From Oscillospiraceae bacterium (GTDB lineage: Bacteria; Bacillota; Clostridia; Oscillospirales; WRJC01), in the NCBI GenBank assembly GCA_009783265.1, contig WRHM01000002.1:158564-222563 (forward strand): a stretch of DNA of 64,000 nucleotides. The letters are read 5' to 3'. This document shows positions 35,462 to 43,173 of the stretch, piece after piece; within the stretch, counting starts at the first letter, position 1, and every line of letters begins with the position of its first letter. The notes beneath the pieces were generated by a model, which had not been told where the DNA came from, ran no database searches, and saw only the letters and a list, made by a program, of their open reading frames with translations. A program made the position numbers and the translations under genes.

Positions 35462-37666
35462 TTATGTAATTCCAGCTGCTTTAAATAATGCTTTTACGCC
35501 AGAATAATGTTTTCCTATTGTCTTTTTCGTAACAGTTGTAGCACCTTGAACCATCATATCACTATCATTCATAGGATAATGCTTTTGATACACTGTCCAT
35601 GAAGTCGATGTACGGAATTGAAATGATCCCAAACCTAATGGTCTCCAAGTCTTAGCTTCTCCGCTGGTGGCTATAAGATAGTTAGTATTCATTCGGTTTA
35701 CCATATCCGTAGCAAAATTCGATGAACCTTTCGCTTGCTCGCATGATATTAAAAGTATCGTGTCCATTGATTTTACATTCAATTTTGTTACATCGGTAAA
35801 TTTACTATTCCATTTGTCGGTTGAACCATCTGGATTTCTAAACGCTATACCATCGGCAGTTGACCGTCCATGGAAATATAAAGCGACACAATCAATTGGA
35901 TTATCATTGCTTCCCATTTCATTCCATTGTTGTTCAAAAAATTCAGCAGCAGTCATATATTTTATTTCACCTGTGCCATCAATATAATAATAACCCTGTA
36001 TTGCTATAACATGTACATCTGTTCCGTAAAGTTCTTTCAATTCTTTAGCTAAAAGCTCAGCTTTATCTTTTGTAACAAAAGGAGCTAAATTAGTAAGATT
36101 AATATCATCGTTAGGATCGTAGAATACATAACTATCTAACCCCCAAGGGTCAATAAACAAAATTGGATTGGCGTTACAATAAGTGTACCAATTCAAGCCA
36201 GAACCAACAGGGTCTTCCTGCGTGAACCGGCCAGTCCGAGGGTCATAATACCGTGCCCTGAGGTAAAGCGTACTCGTCTCACTGTCGTAGTACTCACCGC
36301 AGTACCTGAACGGATTAGCGTCACTCACAGTCGCCTCGTTGTAGAACCTCACATTCGTGATGTATACACTCCCACTGTCCTGATAGTACGCCAAAAATAC
36401 ACCCGCATTCGCCATGTCTACACTGCTCGAACTCAACTCTACCCTCGCGTGCCGTACACCTGTGCCGCATTCCACACTCCCTGAGTCCAGCCATACCCCT
36501 GTATAGCCCGCGTACAGCCCGAACACGAACTCTGTACCCGCTATGTCTCCCCAGTAGTCGAATTCTATCACATATATTTCGTCTGTACTCAGCTGCATCC
36601 ATGTCCACTGTGCGAATGCCTGCGCTGGCGTTGGCGTCAACTCCAGCACTTCAACGTACTCGCCAGTGTCAGGCCTGTTCATGTAGTATTTGGCAGCGTT
36701 GTAGAAATATGCCGTGAAATCGTCGGTGTACAGTCCGCTGCTCGAGTCGAAATCTGTCCCGTCATACCGCCACGACAGTAAGTCATGTCCACGCTCATTC
36801 CCGAACGCGTCATAGTCGTATGATGTCGTCACAGTCCCTGAGGCATTCGCCAACTGTACAGTGTCGCCGTGACCGTTGAACAGATAATACGTGAATATAC
36901 CGCCACTCTTCGCCGCTATCAAGCCAATCCCCCTGATGTATGTCGCACTCACTATGCCGTTTTTCATGTCGCCCACTATTGTCGCTCCGTCCCACAGGTG
37001 TATCGTCTCTACTCCGCTTGATGTCTTGCTGAACCTCAGTCCGTCCGGACGGTATTTGTATGCCGCCTCAACCCCCTGTGCGTTCGAGTACACCATGCGG
37101 TTCAATAGGTCATACTCGTAGAACTCCGCGTAACTACTCGTCTCCGACAATCCACCGCCCGGACTCCCACTTCCCGCTGGCTCACTCACCTCGCTCATCT
37201 TCGCTATCGTGTTCCCGTTCGCGTCGTAACTGTAGTTGCTCGTGGTGGTTGTTGCCCCAAGCGTTTCTATGGTAGATAGCAATCTGTTGTTTTTGTCGTA
37301 GCTGTAAGCCGTCACCGTGCCGTCGTTACATGTCATCTGCGTCCTGTTGCTGCTCCTGTCGTACTCGTAGACCAGCGAAAATCCTGTCGTATCACTCTCA
37401 CTCGTCAGTCTTCCCAGTCCGTCATACACATAACTTGTAACTTTGCCAGTATTGTCTGTTTTGCCCGTCTGATTGCCGTCTAACTGGTATGTGTAGCTGT
37501 ACGAACTCAGCACCGTACCGCTCTTTTTGTTACTCACGCTCTTCACCATGTTCGCCAGATTGTACGTGTAATCTGTATTCGTCCCGTTCGCATACACCAT
37601 GCTGCTACGGTTCCCGTTCGTGTCGTAGCTGCACTCCGTCACTGTTCCGTTGTTGTTCATGCTCAC
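35462..37666 (-). CDS. Rhs/YD-repeat protein with caspase-like (clan CD) C-terminal tip
   Basis: 734 residues, the longest Rhs piece. YD repeats cover about 10-330 and the beta-sandwich insert about 335-450. The terminal core is LYLRARYYDPRTGRFTQED to FIDPWGL510. The tip is 511-734. In it VALYFHGRST places H599 after a hydrophobic strand, and ILLISCEQAKG places C642 after another: the His-Gly and Ser-Cys dyad layout of caspase-like cysteine peptidases. The start is GTG 37666, overlapping the stop of the upstream immunity gene. A stop lies just upstream in the YD frame, so the N-terminal part of the Rhs protein is missing. No signal peptide. Confidence 0.7.
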   Translation of the reverse strand: MSMNNNGTVTECSYDTNGNRSSMVYANGTNTDYTYNLANMVKSVSNKKSGTVLSSYSYTYQLDGNQTGKTDNTGKVTSYVYDGLGRLTSESDTTGFSLVYEYDRSSNRTQMTCNDGTVTAYSYDKNNRLLSTIETLGATTTTSNYSYDANGNTIAKMSEVSEPAGSGSPGGGLSETSSYAEFYEYDLLNRMVYSNAQGVEAAYKYRPDGLRFSKTSSGVETIHLWDGATIVGDMKNGIVSATYIRGIGLIAAKSGGIFTYYLFNGHGDTVQLANASGTVTTSYDYDAFGNERGHDLLSWRYDGTDFDSSSGLYTDDFTAYFYNAAKYYMNRPDTGEYVEVLELTPTPAQAFAQWTWMQLSTDEIYVIEFDYWGDIAGTEFVFGLYAGYTGVWLDSGSVECGTGVRHARVELSSSSVDMANAGVFLAYYQDSGSVYITNVRFYNEATVSDANPFRYCGEYYDSETSTLYLRARYYDPRTGRFTQEDPVGSGLNWYTYCNANPILFIDPWGLDSYVFYDPNDDINLTNLAPFVTKDKAELLAKELKELYGTDVHVIAIQGYYYIDGTGEIKYMTAAEFFEQQWNEMGSNDNPIDCVALYFHGRSTADGIAFRNPDGSTDKWNSKFTDVTKLNVKSMDTILLISCEQAKGSSNFATDMVNRMNTNYLIATSGEAKTWRPLGLGSFQFRTSTSWTVYQKHYPMNDSDMMVQGATTVTKKTIGKHYSGVKALFKAAGIT
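36301..36705 (-). repeat. Rhs core direct repeat, copy B
   Basis: Partner of 34138-34542, offset 2163 bp. Identity breaks exactly where the two reading frames diverge (after GTAGA at the 5' end of the coding strand), a probable recombination point. Confidence 0.93.
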
Positions 37667-38208
37667 TCATTATTGCGCTTTCTCCATTCGTTATAGTCTT
37701 CTTCGTAATAGTACCAGCCATCTTCTTGTAACGGCTCTATCTTTGTTAAAAATTGTAAAGTTTCCTCGTCTGGCGTATGCCCGTCAATAGAATATACAAC
37801 GCCTTTACCAACATCTTTTCCAGTCCATCTTACGAAACGAATTCCATTACCAGATTTAGCCATTGACGAATAACCACGTTTTTTTAGTTTGTTTATTGTC
37901 TTGACTAATTCATCGTCCTCAATTTTTGTGATTTCTCCGCCAATAGACATTTCTCCGCTTTTCATAGTTTTATAAATATGAACACTATCGTAGCCAGAAT
38001 TAACAAGATAATCTTTTACAAGGAAAATAGATTCCTTGTTTTTTTCAAAATCGCTCTCTGTCTGACGTATACCTTGCCAAGGCGGAGCGATGAGGTAATA
38101 AAATAAAATGGTTGGAAATATAAGAAACACTATTATAATAATGACTACAAAAATTGACACGCTACCAACAAAAATAAATGTTTTCTTTTTTCCTTTATTC
38201 ACGTTCAA
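37663..38208 (-). CDS. putative membrane-anchored immunity protein for the first Rhs tip
   Basis: 181 residues. A strong N-terminal helix (about 10-38, FIFVGSVSIFVVIIIIVFLI) is followed by IAPPWQGIRQTESDFEKN and a basic/acidic extracytoplasmic domain ending in an EED-Y-NEWRKRNNE tail. It begins 33 bases after the tip at 38242-39375. Its stop overlaps the GTG of the next Rhs piece (GAGTGAGC), which may couple their translation. No family recognised, and immunity is inferred from order. Confidence 0.5.
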   Translation of the reverse strand: MNVNKGKKKTFIFVGSVSIFVVIIIIVFLIFPTILFYYLIAPPWQGIRQTESDFEKNKESIFLVKDYLVNSGYDSVHIYKTMKSGEMSIGGEITKIEDDELVKTINKLKKRGYSSMAKSGNGIRFVRWTGKDVGKGVVYSIDGHTPDEETLQFLTKIEPLQEDGWYYYEEDYNEWRKRNNE

Positions 38209-38241
38209 AATTATTTCCTTTCTAACTAATCATATTGCTTG

Positions 38242-39375
38242 TCATTTACCATGATATCTGTTAAATCCACGTCGGATCATATGCCTATCAGTATACATTT
38301 CGTCAATAAATTTATCAATATCAAAAATCAGAAGAGGTCCTCCTGCTGCCCAAAAAGAACCAGTATACAGCATATCTAATGATAAATTCAAACCAGCACC
38401 GATATAGCCATAGGTATAATTGCCAAGTTCTTCCGGTTTCATAACCCAATTTTGATACCACACTTGTACACCGAATCCCGGATATGTATTTTTTCCTATA
38501 GTTCTATTCCAAGAATCTGGTCTTTTTATATCCCAGTCAGCATCAGGTGCAACTTGTAATATAAACCATATATAATCAAGCGGGCCAGTTCCAAAAAAAT
38601 CCTGTGATCTTCTGTTAGCTTCAGCCGTTGTTATGTCTAAAGCTGCATTTATCGGTATTGTGAAATCTTTGAGAAGGTCTCCATGGAATATATAGATTCC
38701 AACTTCGATTGCACGATCTGCCTCTGTAAGGAAACTGTCCCACCCAAACCGGGCATTTAGCACAGTATCGTCAATATTGCCACTATTATAATATGTATAG
38801 CTTTGGGTTACACCATTAGCGGTTACATGAACGCATTGTTTCCCATCGTTATTTGTATAATATTCTACTGTACCTCCCATTGCTTTCGCATAATCTACGA
38901 TATTTACCGCCGCCAGCCCCCACGGATCGAAAAAGCCAATCGGATTACCATTGCAGTAAGTGTACCAATTCAGCCCAGCACCGACAGGGTCTTCCTGAGT
39001 AAACCGGCCAATCCGAGGGTCATAATATCGTGCTCTGAGATAGAGCGTACCCGTCTCGCCGTCGTAGTACTCACCACAGTACCTGAATGGATTAGTGTCA
39101 CTCACAGCCGCCTCGTTGTAGAACCTCACATTCGTGATGTATACACTACCACTGTCCTGATAGTACGCCAAAAATACACCCGCATTCGCCATGTCTCCAC
39201 TGCTCGAACTCAACTCTACCCTCGCGTGCCGTACACCTGTGCCGCACATCGCCGAATCTGAGTCCAGCCATACCCCTGTATACCCACCGTACAGCCCGAA
39301 CACGAACTCTGTACCCGCTATGTCACCCCAGTAGTCGAACTCTATCACATATATTTCGTCTGTATTTTCACACAT
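38242..39375 (-). CDS. Rhs core fragment with C-terminal tip, possibly toxin-44-like
   Basis: 377 residues. The ATG overlaps the ychF stop (ATGTGTGA), so the core is cut within the beta-sandwich insert. The terminal core (LYLRARYYDPRIGRFTQEDP to FFDPWGL) is at about 111-154 and the tip at 155-377. DYIWFILQVAPDADWDIKRP, PGFGVQVWYQNWVMKPEELGNYTYGYIGAGL and GFNRYHGK are its distinctive parts. The Gly-Asn-Tyr-x-Tyr-Gly-Tyr-x-Gly segment resembles the polymorphic toxin type 44 family from memory. This is uncertain. Confidence 0.6.
   Translation of the reverse strand: MCENTDEIYVIEFDYWGDIAGTEFVFGLYGGYTGVWLDSDSAMCGTGVRHARVELSSSSGDMANAGVFLAYYQDSGSVYITNVRFYNEAAVSDTNPFRYCGEYYDGETGTLYLRARYYDPRIGRFTQEDPVGAGLNWYTYCNGNPIGFFDPWGLAAVNIVDYAKAMGGTVEYYTNNDGKQCVHVTANGVTQSYTYYNSGNIDDTVLNARFGWDSFLTEADRAIEVGIYIFHGDLLKDFTIPINAALDITTAEANRRSQDFFGTGPLDYIWFILQVAPDADWDIKRPDSWNRTIGKNTYPGFGVQVWYQNWVMKPEELGNYTYGYIGAGLNLSLDMLYTGSFWAAGGPLLIFDIDKFIDEMYTDRHMIRRGFNRYHGK
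39066..39367 (-). repeat. Rhs core direct repeat, copy C (partial)
   Basis: Aligns to the first ~300 bp of copies A and B with scattered differences (for example CATCGCCGAAT replacing CATTCCACACT). It ends at GTCTGTA, where it meets ychF. Confidence 0.85.
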
Positions 39376-40471
39376 TAAACCTAAACAATATCACATCGCC
39401 GTCATGCACGACATATTCTTTTCCCTCGCTGCGCGTCAATCCTTTTTCTTTTGCTGATGCCATAGTCCCGCATTCAAATAAATCTTTATATGCAACTGTT
39501 TCAGCCCTGATAAATCCTTTTTCCAAATCACTATGGATCTTTCCTGCTGCTTCCGGAGCTTTCGCGCCTTTTCTTATAGTCCATGCCCTTGATTCTTTCG
39601 GTCCCGCCGTCAAAAAAGATATAAGCCCTAATAACCTGTAACTCGACTGTATCAGTTTGCCAAGCCCCGATTGTTTTATTCCGAGTTCCTGTAAAAATTC
39701 ATTTCTTTCGTCAATCGGCAGTTCGTTTATTTCAGCTTCTATTTTTGCGCATATCGGGATTATTTCAGCGTTTTCCGATTGCGCTATATCTTTTAATTTA
39801 TTATAATATTCGCTTCCATGCCCGTTTTTGTCTATCTCAGCGATATCATCCTCGCTCACATTTGCCGCGTATATTATTTTTTTACGCGACAACAACGGAA
39901 CTGTTTCGATTATTGCAGATTCTTCCGGAGTATAATTTACAGAACGAGCAGGTTTGCCCTCGTTTAATACATCCAAAAGCTCTTCAAAAAGTTTTACTTC
40001 TTTTTCTAATGTCTTATCGCCTTTCAACGCTTTTTTGGCGCGTTCTATTCTTCTTTCAACCAATTCCATGTCTGAAAATATCAGTTCCATGTTTACAATA
40101 TCAGCGTCGCGCACAGGGTCTATCGAATCGCTCACATGAATTATATTTTCGTCGTCAAAACAACGCACGACGTGAATAACCGCGTCAACTTCACGAATAT
40201 GCGATAAAAATTTGTTCCCAACTCCCTCGCCTTTTGACGCGCCCTGAACAAGTCCTGCTATATCTACAAATTCTATAAAAGCCGGAACTGTTTTTTCGGA
40301 ATTATTTAATTTTGTCAAAAAATCAAGCCTTTCATCGGGGACATTAACCGTTCCGACATTTGGATTTATTGTGCTGAACTGATAATTTGCGGTTTCTGCT
40401 TTTGTATTTGTGAGAGCGTTAAAAAGCGTGCTTTTTCCAACATTGGGTAGTCCGACTATACCGAGTTTCAT
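39368..40471 (-). CDS. ychF: redox-regulated Obg-like ATPase YchF
   Basis: 367 residues, full family length. G1 is GLPNVGKSTLFNAL at about 5-18, G3 is FVDIAGLVQGASKGEGVGNKFL, and a non-canonical NKxD region (AANVSEDD) accounts for ATP preference. The C-terminal TGS-like domain ends RSEGKEYVVHDGDVILFRFNV. It is a conserved ribosome-associated P-loop ATPase. The Rhs debris begins within its stop codon, yet the gene is intact. Confidence 0.95.
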   Translation of the reverse strand: MKLGIVGLPNVGKSTLFNALTNTKAETANYQFSTINPNVGTVNVPDERLDFLTKLNNSEKTVPAFIEFVDIAGLVQGASKGEGVGNKFLSHIREVDAVIHVVRCFDDENIIHVSDSIDPVRDADIVNMELIFSDMELVERRIERAKKALKGDKTLEKEVKLFEELLDVLNEGKPARSVNYTPEESAIIETVPLLSRKKIIYAANVSEDDIAEIDKNGHGSEYYNKLKDIAQSENAEIIPICAKIEAEINELPIDERNEFLQELGIKQSGLGKLIQSSYRLLGLISFLTAGPKESRAWTIRKGAKAPEAAGKIHSDLEKGFIRAETVAYKDLFECGTMASAKEKGLTRSEGKEYVVHDGDVILFRFNV

Positions 40472-40516
40472 AATTTTTATTTATTCTCCTCTGCGTTTAT
40501 TTTATATAATAAAAAT

Positions 40517-40545
40517 ATTATATTACTTTTTATAAAAAATTTCAA
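40517..40545 (-). promoter_or_regulatory. ychF promoter
   Basis: Minus strand TTGAAA, 17-base spacer, TATAAT. Its -35 box lies seven bases from the -35 box of the divergent promoter at 40553. Confidence 0.75.
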
Positions 40546-40552
40546 GAAAAGA

Positions 40553-40581
40553 TTGACAAAAAAATTTTTTTATGATATAAT
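40553..40581 (+). promoter_or_regulatory. promoter of the two-component operon
   Basis: Perfect consensus TTGACA, 17 bases, TATAAT. The transcript would have a leader of about 110 bases before ATG 40700. Confidence 0.88.
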
Positions 40582-40699
40582 ACTATCAGTTGAAAAAAGA
40601 ATAAATTTTCGGATAATTAATTTTTAACGACGAAATCCCCCGCATGATATATAATAAAACAATAAATCAAATTTAATAAATAAAACGGAGGAAAATTTA

Positions 40700-41389
40700 A
40701 TGAGCTATAAAATTTTAGTTATTGACGACGAGCCTAATATCTGCGAACTTTTAAAAGTTTATCTTGCAAGAGAAGATTACGAAGTTATAACCGCTCCGGG
40801 CGGCCCTGAAGGTATTGCGATGTTTAAAGTCTATGAGCCTGATTTAGTGCTTCTGGATATTATGATGCCTAAAAAAGACGGCTGGCAGGTATGCCGCGAA
40901 ATACGCGAAATATCTTCAAAGCCTATAATTATGATTACGGCTAAAGGCGAAGTATTCGACAGGGTGCTCGGGCTTGAACTCGGCGCAGACGATTTTATAA
41001 CAAAGCCGTTTGATACAAAAGAAGTCTACGCGAGAGTAAAAGCTGTTTTGCGCCGCACAAAAAATCAGGACACCGACACAGATATAGAAATTATAAAATT
41101 TGACAATCTCGAAATAAGCCTGCAAAAATATGAGCTTAAACTTAAAAATAAAACCGTCGATATTCCTCCTAAGGAACTTGAGCTTTTATATTTCTTAGTA
41201 TCAAACGTAAACAGGGTTTTCACACGCGACCAGTTACTTGATAAAGTCTGGGGATTTGATTATCTCGGCGATTCCAGAACAGTTGACGTTCACGTAAAAA
41301 GACTGCGTGAAAAACTCGACGGCGTAAGCGACAAATGGAATTTAAAAACTGTCTGGGGAGTTGGATATAAATTTGAATTGCTGCAATAA
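40700..41389 (+). CDS. OmpR/PhoB-family response regulator
   Basis: 229 residues. The receiver domain has acidic pocket D9-D10 and phospho-acceptor D53 (LVLLDIMMPKKDG), with the T and K switch residues in MITAKGE and FITKPFD. The C-terminal winged helix includes PPKELELLYFLVSN and DSRTVDVHVKRLREKL. CGGAGG precedes the ATG. With the kinase and HtrA downstream it looks like a cell-envelope stress system of the CssRS kind, inferred from order. Confidence 0.95.
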   Translation: MSYKILVIDDEPNICELLKVYLAREDYEVITAPGGPEGIAMFKVYEPDLVLLDIMMPKKDGWQVCREIREISSKPIIMITAKGEVFDRVLGLELGADDFITKPFDTKEVYARVKAVLRRTKNQDTDTDIEIIKFDNLEISLQKYELKLKNKTVDIPPKELELLYFLVSNVNRVFTRDQLLDKVWGFDYLGDSRTVDVHVKRLREKLDGVSDKWNLKTVWGVGYKFELLQ

Positions 41390-41410
41390 TTAATTGGCTA
41401 ATATTAAATT

Positions 41411-41438
41411 GTAAGGACACGGCATGCCGTGTCCCTAC
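41411..41438. repeat. GTA...TAC palindrome between regulator and kinase genes
   Basis: 28 bp: GTAAGG, then the perfect 18-mer GACACGGCATGCCGTGTC, then CCTAC. The 18-mer also occurs at 20495-20512. As RNA it forms a strong hairpin in the regulator-kinase intergenic region. Confidence 0.85.
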
Positions 41439-41468
41439 ATAATTTTATTGATTTTAAGGTTTAAATAT

Positions 41469-42962
41469 ATGATTAAAAGCGTATTTTTAAAATATATATT
41501 GGTTTTTCTTTTAATAATAACAATAGGTTTTACTATTTTGGCGACTGTTATAAGTTCTACTGTTGTGAGAAACTCAACAAACGCAAAAAAAATCTCTATG
41601 GCAAACGTCGCAAATATCGCAAGGCAGAATATAGAAACAAGATTTAACGGCAGTTCTCTGGATTTATTTAACGATTATATAAATTCAGAAAAAAATAATA
41701 TATCAAAAGAACTTTCGGAATATATCGAACTTACCGGAGATTCTTTTATTTTGATTGCTGATTTAGAAGGCAATATAATCGTAACCACTCCCCTGCCCGA
41801 TGATTATTTAAAAGAAAAGCAAATCTCAGAAAAAATAATATATGACGTACTCAATCAATATGATATTTATTCTTATCAGACGCTCGACGGCGTATTTTCC
41901 GGTTCACATCTTGTATTTCCGCAACTTTTAACTTATGAAAACGGTGAAGCCTGCGGAGTTTTATTTTTATGTTCTGTATCTGTTTGGGAAAGATCTTTTG
42001 TAACTCAGATAATAACAGCTATTATTTTAAATTGCCTTTGGGTGCTTGTCGCATCTATGGTTATATTATATTTTATCACGGAAAAAATCATATCGCCTGT
42101 CAGGACAATGAGCAAAGCCGCCAAGAATTTCGCTCTCGGACGTTTTGACGTAAAAGTCCCCGTAAAAGTCAGCAAAGACGAAATAGGCGAACTTGCGTCG
42201 GCATTTAATAATATGGCGGCTTCTCTTGCCGCCAATGAAGAAACCCAGCGGAATTTTCTGGCAAATGTTTCTCACGATTTAAGGACTCCGCTGACTTCAA
42301 TAAGCGGATTTGTCAACAGTATTTTAGACGGCACGATTCCCCGCGACCAACAGGAGGAATATCTAAAAATAGTTTCAGCGGAAACAGACCGGCTTTCAAG
42401 GCTTGTCTCTAATCTGTTCGAAATCACAAAAATACAGGCGGGCGTGAAAAAAAGCAAAAAGAAAATTTTTGATATATGCGAATCGGCAAGAATCGTTATT
42501 ATTTCTTTAGGGCATAAAATAGACGAAAAGCATATTGAAATTGAATTTAACTGCGAAGATGAAAAAATGCATGTTTTCGCGGACCCTGACGATATTCAGC
42601 AGGTTTTGCAAAATCTTATTGAAAACGCGATAAAATTTACTTCTGAAAAAGGCTTGGTTAAAATAAATATTATAAATGGCGGGAAAGATAAAGAAAAAGA
42701 TAAAACTAAAGAAAAAAAGATATATATATCTGTTTACAACACCGGAACGGGAATCCCTGCCGAAGATATACCGTTTGTATTTGACAGATTTTACAAATCC
42801 GACCGGTCAAGGGGACTTGATAAAACAGGCGCGGGTTTAGGCTTATCTATAGTCAAAACGATACTCGATATTCACGAAGAAAAAATTTGGGTAAACGCTG
42901 AATATGAAAAATACTGCGAATTTACTTTTACCTTGCAAAAAATACAGGAAACCAAACGTTAG
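41469..42962 (+). CDS. sensor histidine kinase
   Basis: 497 residues from ATG 41469. An earlier in-frame ATG at 41424 lies inside the palindrome and is rejected. Helices at about 10-32 and 180-205 flank an extracytoplasmic sensor of about 145 residues. HAMP, then H-box FLANVSHDLRTPLTSI, N-box NLIENAIKF, F-box and GAGLGLSIVKTIL follow. It is a complete membrane kinase, partner of the regulator 80 bases upstream. Confidence 0.95.
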   Translation: MIKSVFLKYILVFLLIITIGFTILATVISSTVVRNSTNAKKISMANVANIARQNIETRFNGSSLDLFNDYINSEKNNISKELSEYIELTGDSFILIADLEGNIIVTTPLPDDYLKEKQISEKIIYDVLNQYDIYSYQTLDGVFSGSHLVFPQLLTYENGEACGVLFLCSVSVWERSFVTQIITAIILNCLWVLVASMVILYFITEKIISPVRTMSKAAKNFALGRFDVKVPVKVSKDEIGELASAFNNMAASLAANEETQRNFLANVSHDLRTPLTSISGFVNSILDGTIPRDQQEEYLKIVSAETDRLSRLVSNLFEITKIQAGVKKSKKKIFDICESARIVIISLGHKIDEKHIEIEFNCEDEKMHVFADPDDIQQVLQNLIENAIKFTSEKGLVKINIINGGKDKEKDKTKEKKIYISVYNTGTGIPAEDIPFVFDRFYKSDRSRGLDKTGAGLGLSIVKTILDIHEEKIWVNAEYEKYCEFTFTLQKIQETKR

Positions 42963-43173
42963 ATATAAATTTTGATTTTAAATTTTTAATATATAAAGCA
43001 ATTTGCGGCAGAAAAGAAAGATTTGCTTTGTATAAACCGAATTTTCACAAAAATTTGCCCTAATTTTTTAATATAATATAATAAAATACAGCTAATTCTT
43101 GTAACATGTAAGTTTTATTATATAAATAATAAAATAAATTTAAAATCAGAATTATTTACAGGAGGAAGATATT

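Noticed and set aside
36321-36608. Alternative-frame protein duplicated at 34158-34445
   Set aside because: It is conserved only because the underlying Rhs core DNA is duplicated. The main frame carries the YD-repeat motifs.
41424-41468. Upstream in-frame ATG for the histidine kinase
   Set aside because: It lies within the palindromic repeat and translates to junk. ATG 41469 begins with a normal membrane helix.
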